NCBI GenBank assembly: GCA_003233615.1
Contig: QIMB01000219.1
Span: 1 to 33,374, forward strand
Reading direction: 5' to 3'
Source: Nitrospirota bacterium
Lineage (GTDB): Bacteria; Nitrospirota; Nitrospiria; Nitrospirales; UBA8639
Length of the DNA: 33,374 nucleotides
In this document: positions 19,231 through 28,302 of the stretch, one piece after another
How positions within the stretch are numbered: position 1 is the stretch's first letter
Layout of the letters: every line of letters begins with the position of its first letter
The notes under the pieces: generated by a model
The model's database searches: none
What the model saw: the letters and a program-made list of their open reading frames with translations, nothing else
What the model was told of the DNA's origin: nothing
Program-made: the position numbers and the translations under genes

Positions 19231-20148
19231 ATGTTCTTCATAACAGCGATAGCCAACTTCATGCGGATTGAGAAGTTATGGGGAAAAGGTTTGAAGCCTG
19301 CAGGATGGATATTTTCCCTGAGTATCATCATGTTTCTCAATGGAGGGTGGGAAGCCAGAGCGAACACACCAGAGAATCTCGATGACCCGGAGACTGTCAT
19401 TCGAATGATTGTCAAGGCAAATGCCGAAATGGATTTACAGACGCTCGAAACGCATATGGGGTCTGATGAGGATACTGTGGGCTACACCATTGGTGGTCGT
19501 AAATACATCGGATGGAAAGACGTCAAGCAAGCCTTTGAAGAAGAGTTTTCTATGCTCAGCGGATTAACCATTGATATTCTCAACCTGAAGGTGTGGCAAC
19601 AGGAGGATGTCGCCTGGTTCGCCATGGAAATCGATTACAACCGCGAAGTGCAAACGGCTGATGGGCCCATCATAAAAACATGGGCGTTGCGAGATACCGG
19701 AGTCTTGAATCGTCGTGACGGGATCTGGATGCTTGTGAATTGGCATGAATCCATGCGGGAACCCATCATGCCATTGTCTGCAAAGCGAGAAGCGACGCTT
19801 GTCGTTGCTGGAGCCGGTGCCGTCGAAATAGACCTCACCGGGGAGTGGGAGATTCAAGAAGAAGACAAAGCCTATCAAGCGACGTTAGACGCCAAAGGCA
19901 ATGGTCCGTACAACTGGCAAGAAGGCCGTTTGCAAACTGAACAAGTGGTTGATCGCCTCTGGTCAGGAACATGGCATCAAAAAGGAAATGACCGGGAAGG
20001 CGGCTTTGAAGTGCTGTTGTCAGAAGACGGAAAAACCGCTGACGGGGTCTGGTGGTACCTTCGGGTCGGCTCCCAAAAAAATATTCCTCCGCGTGAGTGG
20101 GGCGGCACCTACAAAATCAAACGCTTGTCTCCTCTGCCTGTACACTAA
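19231..20148 (+). CDS. Exported SnoaL-like (NTF2-fold) protein with C-terminal beta-rich region
   Basis: Signal-peptide-like N-terminus (IFSLSIIMFLNGGWEARA); middle section resembles SnoaL/DUF4440 (ALRDTGVLNRRDGIWMLVNWHES). Confidence 0.6.
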   Translation: MFFITAIANFMRIEKLWGKGLKPAGWIFSLSIIMFLNGGWEARANTPENLDDPETVIRMIVKANAEMDLQTLETHMGSDEDTVGYTIGGRKYIGWKDVKQAFEEEFSMLSGLTIDILNLKVWQQEDVAWFAMEIDYNREVQTADGPIIKTWALRDTGVLNRRDGIWMLVNWHESMREPIMPLSAKREATLVVAGAGAVEIDLTGEWEIQEEDKAYQATLDAKGNGPYNWQEGRLQTEQVVDRLWSGTWHQKGNDREGGFEVLLSEDGKTADGVWWYLRVGSQKNIPPREWGGTYKIKRLSPLPVH

Positions 20149-20173
20149 TCCATTGCAATCGTAAAATTTGGGC

Positions 20174-20359
20174 CTGTTGAATATTCACACTTCCAGAAGC
20201 CCATACATGCCTGAGATGCCATCGACGGCAAGAGCCAAGGGGATGGTCAAAAAAGTCCGTCCAGCAAGGCCGCAGCCTTTTTGGCGCGCGGAGCGTACTC
20301 TCAGTACGTGAGCACGACAAAAGGGCGAGAACGCCGCTGGCGGCTTTTTCCAACATTCC
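20174..20359 (-). repeat. Dispersed intergenic repeat, copy 2, with perfect internal hairpin
   Basis: Reverse-complement match to 68-300; contains CGTACT-CTC-AGTACG at 20294-20308. Confidence 0.75.
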
Positions 20360-20671
20360 CAATTTTGGTAGGTTGTTTGAAGTTCAAACCATTGGAGTTT
20401 TAAACGCTACTGGTAAAAACGGTTCTGTCCTGTCCTTGCTCGTCTGCTCGCTTCCTGCCTCTATCCCCTGATGTTCATAACAGTGTAAAAACACATACCA
20501 ACTTTCTTTAATCAGTCAAATCTCCCTCTCATATTACTCCTTCATATGGGGGATCGATTGTGCGAAATTCCCCAAGTATCGTGTGTACCACCATGAGTTC
20601 AAGGCATATGTATGGCTAGTGGCGTACACGATGTTCAGATGGAAACTTTTATCTACAGGGGGAGGTTCTCT

Positions 20672-21004
20672 ATGACAGCATCAAGTAATTCTACGATCGT
20701 GTTTCTTTCTTTACGAAGAATCAAAGCGGCAGCTATCATCAGTTGTTTCTTATTTCTGGGTGCCCAGACTGCCTTTGCAGAATCATCGAGTGTTACGAAG
20801 TGGAACGGTAGTAACGTTGTCGCGCAAAAACGAGTGGAAACACATGCTCCAGGCATCTATCACTATGAATCGCAATATGAAATGACCAAAGATGGCAAAG
20901 GGAATTATCACTCAACATATGAAAGCCAAAGTACTGAATGGTTTTGCTGCCTGGATTGGTTTTCATCAGAAGATACGCCATCAATAAAAGCAGGTAAATC
21001 CTAA
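20672..21004 (+). CDS. Small exported hypothetical protein
   Basis: RBS-like ggggagg before ATG at 20672; signal peptide ...ISCFLFLGAQTAFAES. Confidence 0.6.
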   Translation: MTASSNSTIVFLSLRRIKAAAIISCFLFLGAQTAFAESSSVTKWNGSNVVAQKRVETHAPGIYHYESQYEMTKDGKGNYHSTYESQSTEWFCCLDWFSSEDTPSIKAGKS

Positions 21005-21072
21005 TTACTAATGGAATTTATAATTGTGTCGCTCCCATCTCTCTTCTGACGCTCTTTTTCCAAGACATTCAA

Positions 21073-21104
21073 AAAGGCGGCTGTTATCTCAAGCAGCCGT
21101 CTTT
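21073..21104 (+). terminator. Rho-independent-type hairpin, possibly bidirectional
   Basis: aaaaaGGCGGCTG-ttatctcaag-CAGCCGTCttt. Confidence 0.6.
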
Positions 21105-21421
21105 GGAAATCTCCCCTCTTCTTGATGGATGGAATTCCTCCTGCTCAAAAATCATGAACAGACTCCTAGTCAGATATTTTAGAAATTTGTTACAGTGTTG
21201 AAATGTTGGATCGCATAATCCTAAAAACAGCAGTTGGATCACGAAAGTCTGCACAATCCCTTGACGCACCTAGGACATTGAAAAATTGACTCATCACCCA
21301 CAATGTGACCACGCAATTTTTCAATTCCCTGTGCACATCAATTGCTTGCACAGCTTTTTCCGCTTTTAGGATAATCCGGCGTCTGTTACCCACTTACGCA
21401 AATAAGGGATAGAGTTTGTCT

Positions 21422-22822
21422 ATGGTTCGAGCATCTCAGACTTCATCACGTCAAAAGCGGTCACGAAAAGGTAGTAAGCCAAAAACCGAGTCGCGTCCTT
21501 TCGGTCTTCCTGAAGCCGAGGAGAGTAAAGACCTGCTACCACATAAACCTGTCGTCGTGATTGTGGGGCGACCGAATGTTGGCAAGTCCACCCTGTTTAA
21601 TAGGATTGTGGGACATCGCACAGCCATTGTGGATGATGTGTCGGGTGTTACACGAGATCGCAACATGACCGAGTGCGAATACCAAAACCACATGTTTACG
21701 CTGGTTGATACCGGAGGGTTAGATCTCAATGCCGAAGATGTGATCGTATCGCAGATAAAAGATCAAACAAAAACGGCTATGGCCGAAGCCGATTTAGTCA
21801 TTGCCGTGATGGATGGGCGTGTCGGCTTGTCTCCCTTGGATAGGGAACTTGCAGATCTCTTGCGTCCCATCACCAAACCGGTTTTTCTGGCCATTAATAA
21901 AATTGATACGCCAAAGTCCGAACCCCTTCTTGCGGATTTTTATCAATTAGGTGTGAAAGACATCTTTCCAATATCTGCTGAAGGTGGCATGGGGGTTGAT
22001 GAATTACTCGAAGCGCTGCTGCCCTATCTCCCTCTCGCTCCTGATGAGTCTGCTGAACATGAGATTTCCCGTATTGCTGTGGTGGGTAGACCGAATGTCG
22101 GCAAGTCTACTTTGGTCAATGCCATTTTGGGAGAACAACGGCTCATTGTGAGTGACATTCCCGGGACCACTCGGGATCCCATTGATTCGCTTCTCACCCG
22201 ACAAGGCCAAAGTTATATCTTTACCGATACGGCGGGGATTCGAAGGCGAGGGCGCATTGATCGTGGAATCGAAGGCTACAGCGTACTGCGCGCCATGCGC
22301 GCGTTGGGTCGATCAGACGTCGCGGTGTTGGTGTTGGATGGGATCGAAGGCGTGACTGAGCAAGACACCAAAATTGCCGGATTGATTAATAAACAAGGAC
22401 GAGGTTGTGTCATCCTTGTAAATAAATGGGATGTGCGTGAAGATGACCCTGAAGCGCACCCTGCCTACAATTTGGCGCTCTCACGGAGGTTTCCGTTTTT
22501 TGCTCATGTGCCTGTGTTGTTCGGAGCGGCGGTACAATCCGAGACTCTTCCTCGCTTGTTCTCAAAAATCGATCAGGTGGTAGCATTTTTCGCGAAACGT
22601 ATTCAGACACGCAAGCTGAATCTATTTTTGCAGCTCCTCCTCGAAAAAAATCCTATTTCCCTGCGGCGTGGAAATCCTAAAAAATCGATGTTTATTACGC
22701 AGGTGGCCACCAAGCCGCCAACGTTTGCCTTATTTGTCAAAGGTGCAGAGAAGATTCCTGCGGCGTATCTTCGGTATAAAATTCACTTCGTGCTGAATAC
22801 GGCTTTCAAGGAATTCCACTGA
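21422..22822 (+). CDS. der: Ribosome-associated GTPase Der (EngA)
   Basis: Two G domains: GRPNVGKSTLFNRI/DTGGL/NKID and GRPNVGKSTLVNAIL/DTAGI/NKWD, plus C-terminal KH-like region. Confidence 0.96.
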   Translation: MVRASQTSSRQKRSRKGSKPKTESRPFGLPEAEESKDLLPHKPVVVIVGRPNVGKSTLFNRIVGHRTAIVDDVSGVTRDRNMTECEYQNHMFTLVDTGGLDLNAEDVIVSQIKDQTKTAMAEADLVIAVMDGRVGLSPLDRELADLLRPITKPVFLAINKIDTPKSEPLLADFYQLGVKDIFPISAEGGMGVDELLEALLPYLPLAPDESAEHEISRIAVVGRPNVGKSTLVNAILGEQRLIVSDIPGTTRDPIDSLLTRQGQSYIFTDTAGIRRRGRIDRGIEGYSVLRAMRALGRSDVAVLVLDGIEGVTEQDTKIAGLINKQGRGCVILVNKWDVREDDPEAHPAYNLALSRRFPFFAHVPVLFGAAVQSETLPRLFSKIDQVVAFFAKRIQTRKLNLFLQLLLEKNPISLRRGNPKKSMFITQVATKPPTFALFVKGAEKIPAAYLRYKIHFVLNTAFKEFH

Positions 22823-23511
22823 AAATTTTGTTACGGGGAAAATGAAAAGTGAGACGGAATATTCCTTTTTTCATCTTTAGAGTCATTCAAAATAGTTTCC
22901 GGTGGTTCGGTTGAGGCGTCCTGGCTCCACGGCGCCACGTCTCCCGGAAGTGGAAATTCTATCCTGCCTTCGTGCGTTAGTAAATCGCACATCATCATGA
23001 TGCCACGCTCAAAGAACGTGTTCAGCACTTCGGGATCGATATCAATGCCCTCTGGTATGCTCAGGTGAACGTGACGCAAAAATAACTCTGTGGTACCCTG
23101 AATGGGACCCGAGCAAGCGGGGAAAATATCTTCAACAACTCCAACAGATGCTTGTCACGCAAGAAACAGCCAAGTTGGTCTTTCTGGATGAAGGTGTGTT
23201 TGAGCGTACGGCCTACCGGACCCCTACTGGTGGACAAGTGTGGGAAGTATCTCATTGCACCCATCTTGTTTAAGGGGGTGTACCAAGTCCGAGTGGTTCA
23301 ATGTTTGGCTGGCGCACCATTTCTTTAAGGAGCGAGATCCCCACCCGATCTTCATGTATGGATGATTCTGTCTTTCATAAAACCAAAGAACCGCGAGAGC
23401 TGATCCGCCAAGCCGCTCACACATTGCTCTTCTGCACCCATATTCCCACGAATTTCATCCCATTGAATAGGAGTTGCGACGATTAAGAACGGGCGATGTT
23501 GCGCCACTCTT

Positions 23512-23712
23512 TTGCTCAACCTTAGGCCCAAAGGGAAAGTAGTGGTCGTCGTGACACATGATGGCCGGTATTTCCATTTGGCCGATCGCGTTCTGAAAAT
23601 TGCTGAAGGCCAAATGGTTGATTCCCAACGACTGGAGAAGGATATGAAGGGAAACGAGTTGGGTGCCAAGGGCGACAACGGTTGGAGAGCGGAGATTGCA
23701 CGGAATGAATGA
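23512..23712 (+). pseudogene. Remnant of an ABC transporter ATPase C-terminus (cyclic-peptide exporter type)
   Basis: KGKVVVVVTHDGRYFHLADRVLKIAEGQMV matches H-loop/D-loop-distal end; no Walker A/B or membrane domain upstream. Confidence 0.65.
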
Positions 23713-24430
23713 TGCCCTTTTCCCCTACCTGGCCTTTTGGATTCCAGGAATGCTCTTTTTTGCTATCGAGATCATTCGTCCCGCTCGGCCCCTCCAGTAT
23801 CGATCGGTGTTTGTGAAAGATCTTGTCGCATTAGGAATGTTCACTATTTCTTTTCTATTAGCTGTAAATATCACTGATAGGATTCCTATCCCAAATTATG
23901 CCCCTGCGAAAATACTTGCTCTGCCTCTTTTCGTCAAACTCATTCTCTTTTACGTCGTGGAAGACTTTGGCCTCTACTGGGTACATCGAATCATGCACAC
24001 CGGCCCTGTTTGGCGGGTACATAAGTGGCATCACTCACCACGGTATATGTATTGGCTAGCTGGTATTCGCACCACTATTCCTCACATCATTCTTTTTAAT
24101 CTGACGTATGTTGTGGCCCTCCCGATTTTGCACTCAGCTCCATCCTTAATATTTTTTGCCATTGGTTTTGAGCATATGATGAGAAACAATTGGATGCACA
24201 TGAATGTCGTATGGAGATCGAATTGGTTGGAATGGGTCTTTGTGACGCCGCGATACCATCATATTCATCATAGCGACGATCCTCGGCATTACATGGCAAA
24301 TTTTGGCTCCCTTTTTACATTTTGGGATAGGATATTTGGTACGTATGTGAATCCAGAAGAAGTCAAGCAAGAGATTTCGTTTGGCATTGGGGAGCGCACG
24401 AACCCGGTTCGTTTGATTCTTGGAGTCTAG
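23705..24430 (+). CDS. Sterol desaturase / fatty acid hydroxylase family protein
   Basis: Histidine clusters HRIMHT, HKWHH, HHIHHSDDPRHYMANFG; transmembrane N-terminus. Confidence 0.88.
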   Translation: MNDALFPYLAFWIPGMLFFAIEIIRPARPLQYRSVFVKDLVALGMFTISFLLAVNITDRIPIPNYAPAKILALPLFVKLILFYVVEDFGLYWVHRIMHTGPVWRVHKWHHSPRYMYWLAGIRTTIPHIILFNLTYVVALPILHSAPSLIFFAIGFEHMMRNNWMHMNVVWRSNWLEWVFVTPRYHHIHHSDDPRHYMANFGSLFTFWDRIFGTYVNPEEVKQEISFGIGERTNPVRLILGV

Positions 24431-25217
24431 CCTGGATAGCGGTGAAGAGTAAGTAGAAAAATTGTAGGGACGCTCAATTGCGGTTTGTAAGCAAGTTCTA
24501 AGTTTTGTGAAGGTAATGCTTCCAAGCTTAGGGAACGAAAGCTTTAGAAATGGTCATAAAGTTTCTTGTGCAAATTAAATAACATGTTGTCTATTTGGTA
24601 GGGGATCAATTTTCAGGTTTTCCCCCGAACAAAATATGCATAGAACTACCAACGGGCGTGAATGCATGAAAGAGTTTGTCTCCTGTCATCCAAACAGAAG
24701 AATTTCTAGGTTAGTTTTTCGTGAATAGGATGAAAAAGGAAATTGAAATTTTTTGTTGGATTAGTCGTTTACATTTTACTTAGGGTGCGGAAGTATTCCA
24801 CGAAGGCATGTATGCTGCCTGAGGCTTGTCCCCAATCGAAGTATTCATTCGGGGCATGGTGGCCATGTTCTGGCAGACTCAATCCCATAAATAAAATAGG
24901 AACGTTCCAGGCTCGTTGTAACGTAGCCACGGCTCCGATTGATCCCCCTTCTCTGACGAACACCGGGCGACGCCCAAAACCCTGTTCGATAGCATCTTGT
25001 AGTGCTTCGGCGTAGGGCCCTTCTGAAACGCCGTGAAAGGGTTCCAGGGCCCCATCATTGATCACTTCGATATCCGGGTTGCGCTCTTGGAGGTGCTTTT
25101 TTAAGAGACGGAATATTCTTCGGGGATTCTGGTTAGGCACTAACCGTATGCTGACTTTGAGTTCTCCCCAAGTGGGAACGATGGTTTTGACACCAGGACC
25201 CGTGTGACCACCAGTTA

Positions 25218-25242
25218 GGCGATTATCCCCTTGGAATACGTA
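25218..25242 (+). repeat. Left terminal inverted repeat of the IS
   Basis: GGCGATTATCCCCTTGGAATACGTA. Confidence 0.9.
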
Positions 25243-25267
25243 TGAGGGGATGTGCTAGGATGGCGGA

Positions 25268-26134
25268 ATGGGAAATGTTTCTGAATGGATTAAGCGTCTT
25301 TGGAATAAATGGTCTCTTGGTGGGATTGCGTTGTTTGTCTGGGCTTTGCTTGACCGGATCAAGGAGGCCCTTCGATTGTTAGGGGATATAGATTTTGCGA
25401 TTAACGATCTTCCGACCTACGGAAAACACCTTCAGGGGGTTTGGGATTTTATTTTTGAGCCTCCAGGGTGGTTTCGCATACTACTTATTGTTGGTGGACT
25501 GTGGCTGATATGGTGGGGTCAAAGACCGAAAAAGGAAAAGGCTGAGGAACTTATTAGTGAGGAGATGGTCAGCCAAAATGTTTCTGATGAACAACCAGAA
25601 GTTCATGCTCAAGCTCTTGGCTGGGCATCACAAGCGCCAATTGTAGAGTTCAAACAAGAATTCCATAAAAGAGTTGAAGTCTTTGATGAGAAATCAGGTA
25701 AATTCAGTGGGCATAAAACAGTTTATTGGGTTGATATCATTAAAGGTCCAGAAACGCCAGAATGTTGGGTGACGGTTGAATTGAAGGGGGTTCAAGTTAT
25801 TGAGGGCGCTAAAAACCCGACAGATTACCCGATGCTATCAATAGCCTATTATGGGTTTCATCCTTCCGATGGCACCTCGCCAAAATTTGAATTGTCTGAT
25901 AGTTGCCCGAGGAAATCAGTGTATATTGTTTCACGCCAAGAAGGATCAAATTCTATTCTTATTGAGGCAGGCTCAAGCTCAGGAGAAGGCCTTACGGTCC
26001 CTCATCGTGGAAAAACTTATCGTTTAAGAATTGGGGTTAATTGGGATGGGAAGACCGTTCCGATGAAGGAATTTTTGGTGTGGGTGACCCTCGAAGGGGA
26101 ACTGAAGATGGAATTTGAACGTGACTTTTTATAA
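25268..26134 (+). CDS. IS passenger: hypothetical membrane-anchored protein
   Basis: Intact 288-aa ORF inside the IS; two N-terminal hydrophobic segments (SLGGIALFVWALLD; WFRILLIVGGLWLIWWG) then a soluble region. Confidence 0.65.
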   Translation: MGNVSEWIKRLWNKWSLGGIALFVWALLDRIKEALRLLGDIDFAINDLPTYGKHLQGVWDFIFEPPGWFRILLIVGGLWLIWWGQRPKKEKAEELISEEMVSQNVSDEQPEVHAQALGWASQAPIVEFKQEFHKRVEVFDEKSGKFSGHKTVYWVDIIKGPETPECWVTVELKGVQVIEGAKNPTDYPMLSIAYYGFHPSDGTSPKFELSDSCPRKSVYIVSRQEGSNSILIEAGSSSGEGLTVPHRGKTYRLRIGVNWDGKTVPMKEFLVWVTLEGELKMEFERDFL

Positions 26135-26198
26135 GGGCACGAGAGATATTGAGACTTCACTTGAACGGATAAGGATGGTTGATTATGTCACGCGGATT

Positions 26199-26405
26199 AT
26201 GTCACGCGGTAAATATCTCAGTTTAGAAGAAGCCAGGAAAAAGGATAAACAGGGGAAGGATAAACTGGAGCAGTTTGCCAATGAGCATGACTCAAAGGGC
26301 GACAAGAAACAATTCGATGCGTTGTTTGGGGCTATGGCAAAGCCCACCCCAATCAAAACTTCCACGGCTAAAAAGAAGCCAAGAGGCGGGGCCACATCAA
26401 GGTAG
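26199..26405 (+). CDS. IS passenger: small basic hypothetical protein
   Basis: MSRGKYLSLEEARKKDKQGKDKLEQFANEHDSKGDKKQFDALFGAMAK...; ORF track extends to 26115 but the ATG at 26199 looks more natural. Confidence 0.5.
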   Translation: MSRGKYLSLEEARKKDKQGKDKLEQFANEHDSKGDKKQFDALFGAMAKPTPIKTSTAKKKPRGGATSR

Positions 26406-27208
26406 GCGTCTTTCTCATGTTGTAGCGAAATTCAAATTCACCAAGATATTTAGGAGTGTGCTTTCCAGAGACATGAACATGCGTTCCTTTGATAGACCGT
26501 TTAATTTGGCTCCAAAATCCTTCAATGCCGTTAACGTGAATACCATTATGAGCATATTGGCCGTTCCCATGATTGACAGTTTCATGCTCATACCCTTTTT
26601 GGTCGATGGTTCGGTATGAAGGGAGTTCATCGGTCTGAATGGTCGAGCCTTTCTCGACATTGGCTTCCAGGTGTGGATGTAAGGTCTTCCGTTTCACGTT
26701 AGGAACCACATGAGTCATCACGTTCCAGCATCCCAAAGACCACCGTTTTACCAGCGGCGCCACGGCCACGCTTTCCAGGTCGTTTGCCGCCAATATACGT
26801 TTCGTCAGCTTCCACGGTGCCAGCCAGCGGCTGGTTGCCATCGACCTTGCCCATGTATTTCCGGATTTCGTGGCCCATGCGCCAGGCCGTTTTATATGTG
26901 ACACCCAATTGCCGTTGCAGTTCTTTAGCAGGAACACCATGGCGGGAGGTGGTGAACAGATACATAGCATAAAACCATTTTTGTAACGGAGTGTGTGACG
27001 CTTGAAACGGTGTCCCGACCATCGGGTGGATATGATGACCACACCACGAACAGGCAAAAGCAGGCATATTCTTCAGCTTCGTAAATCGTCCATGTTTCTG
27101 ACATTTTGGGCAATCCAATGTTTCACTAAATCGTGTCTTCATCAGATGGACTAAGCATATTTCATCCGTTGAAAAGAGTTGAAAGAATTGTTGAACCGTG
27201 AATTTCAT
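26368..27208 (-). pseudogene. IS1595/ISXO2-like transposase, split by a frameshift
   Basis: Zinc ribbon CPKCQKHGRF...CSWCGHHI, VEADETYIGGKRPGKRGRG, then in another frame DELPSYRTIDQKGYEHETVNHGNGQYAHNGIHVNGIEGFWSQIKRSIKGTH. Confidence 0.88.
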
Positions 27209-27250
27209 GACGCTCTCCTTTCTTAGTAAGGAGAGTATAGCTTAATGCTT

Positions 27251-27275
27251 TACGTATGCAAAAGGGATAAACGCC
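27251..27275 (-). repeat. Right terminal inverted repeat of the IS
   Basis: Reverse complement reads GGCGTTTATCCCTTTTGCATACGTA. Confidence 0.9.
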
Positions 27276-28302
27276 ACCAGTTAAACCATGCACCTCAAAC
27301 GTGGGCCAGGCCAAAATGCGTTTGAACAATTCCTTGGAGTCTGAGGTTCGCAACGAGCGCAGTTGATAGGCTTCCTTAAACTTCCGCACTTGAAAGCCAG
27401 AGGCCAAGAAGTCTTTCATTTCCGTGCGAGTGGGAGACACGACATCATCATAGAAACCTGGGATTTTCACGCGTCCGGTTTTGGCATCCAGGCATGAGGT
27501 GGCGGCATCACACAATTCCGCCATGGGATTGCGTACGCCTCCTTCAACGAGGCCAGAATGAACATCAGTTTCTCCAGTACGAATGACGCAACGAGCTGTT
27601 AACAGGCCGTGCAGTCCACAAGGCAAGGCTGGCCGGTTTTTCGCGACCCAGATCGTATCGGAGACCAACACTGAATTGGAAGCGGGCACGGTTTTGCGAT
27701 TGAGCAACACTTCCGAGAAATTAGGGCTTCCAATTTCTTCTTCCAATTCCCATAGCACTCGAATATTGAGAGGAATCCCAGCTTCTCTCGCGAATCGAGC
27801 GGCGAAGAGGGCCGTGAGTGCGGGACCCTTATCATCAGTGGTGCATCGGCCGCAATAGCGGTCGCCGTCTTTGCAAAAGGCAAAGGGCGCGTGCCGCCAT
27901 TCAGGTTCCAGAGCGGGCTGAACATCCAAGTGATTGTAGATGGTTACTGACGGATATTGCCGGCCGTCCCACCCACCATTCACCAACGACACTGGGATGC
28001 CCCTTTGTTTTGATGATAGTTGAACGTGCGCCGAATTCTTTCAGATAGTCAACGGCTAATTCCGCCATTTTTTGCATATCTGACGTGTGATCAGGGTCGG
28101 AACTGACCGAGGGGATTTCTACCATCTGCCCCAACATGTTTTCAAAGTTTCCGCGTTGCTCGTGAATGTACGTGCGAATCTTAGAATTCTGCAAAGGCAT
28201 CTTTAAGCAGTCCTTTTGGTGCGACGTTCTTGAAAAAGCCTGTTCGGTGAACGTGGGAGAAACCAATGTCAATCGTAAGGTAGAATGACAAACGATTTTT
28301 TT

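Larger units (their letters stand above)
25218..27275 (-). mobile_element. IS1595-like insertion element with two passenger ORFs
   Basis: 25-bp terminal inverted repeats (21/25 identical), perfect 8-bp target duplication ACCAGTTA at 25210-25217 and 27276-27283, zinc-ribbon/DDE transposase inside. Confidence 0.93.
24769..28200 (-). pseudogene. M20-family peptidase gene, interrupted by an IS element and also frameshifted
   Basis: Fragments MPLQNSKIRTYIHEQ... (28200), ...YPSVTIYNHLDVQPALEPEWRHAPF... and ...LTGGHTGPGVKTIVPTWGELKVSIRLVPNQNP...; removing 25218-27275 plus one TSD gives EVHGLTGGHTGPGVKTIVP in one frame. Confidence 0.9.

Noticed and set aside
26705-26740. Programmed ribosomal frameshift in the transposase
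   Set aside because: No slippery heptamer or obvious downstream structure seen; simple mutation is the simpler explanation.
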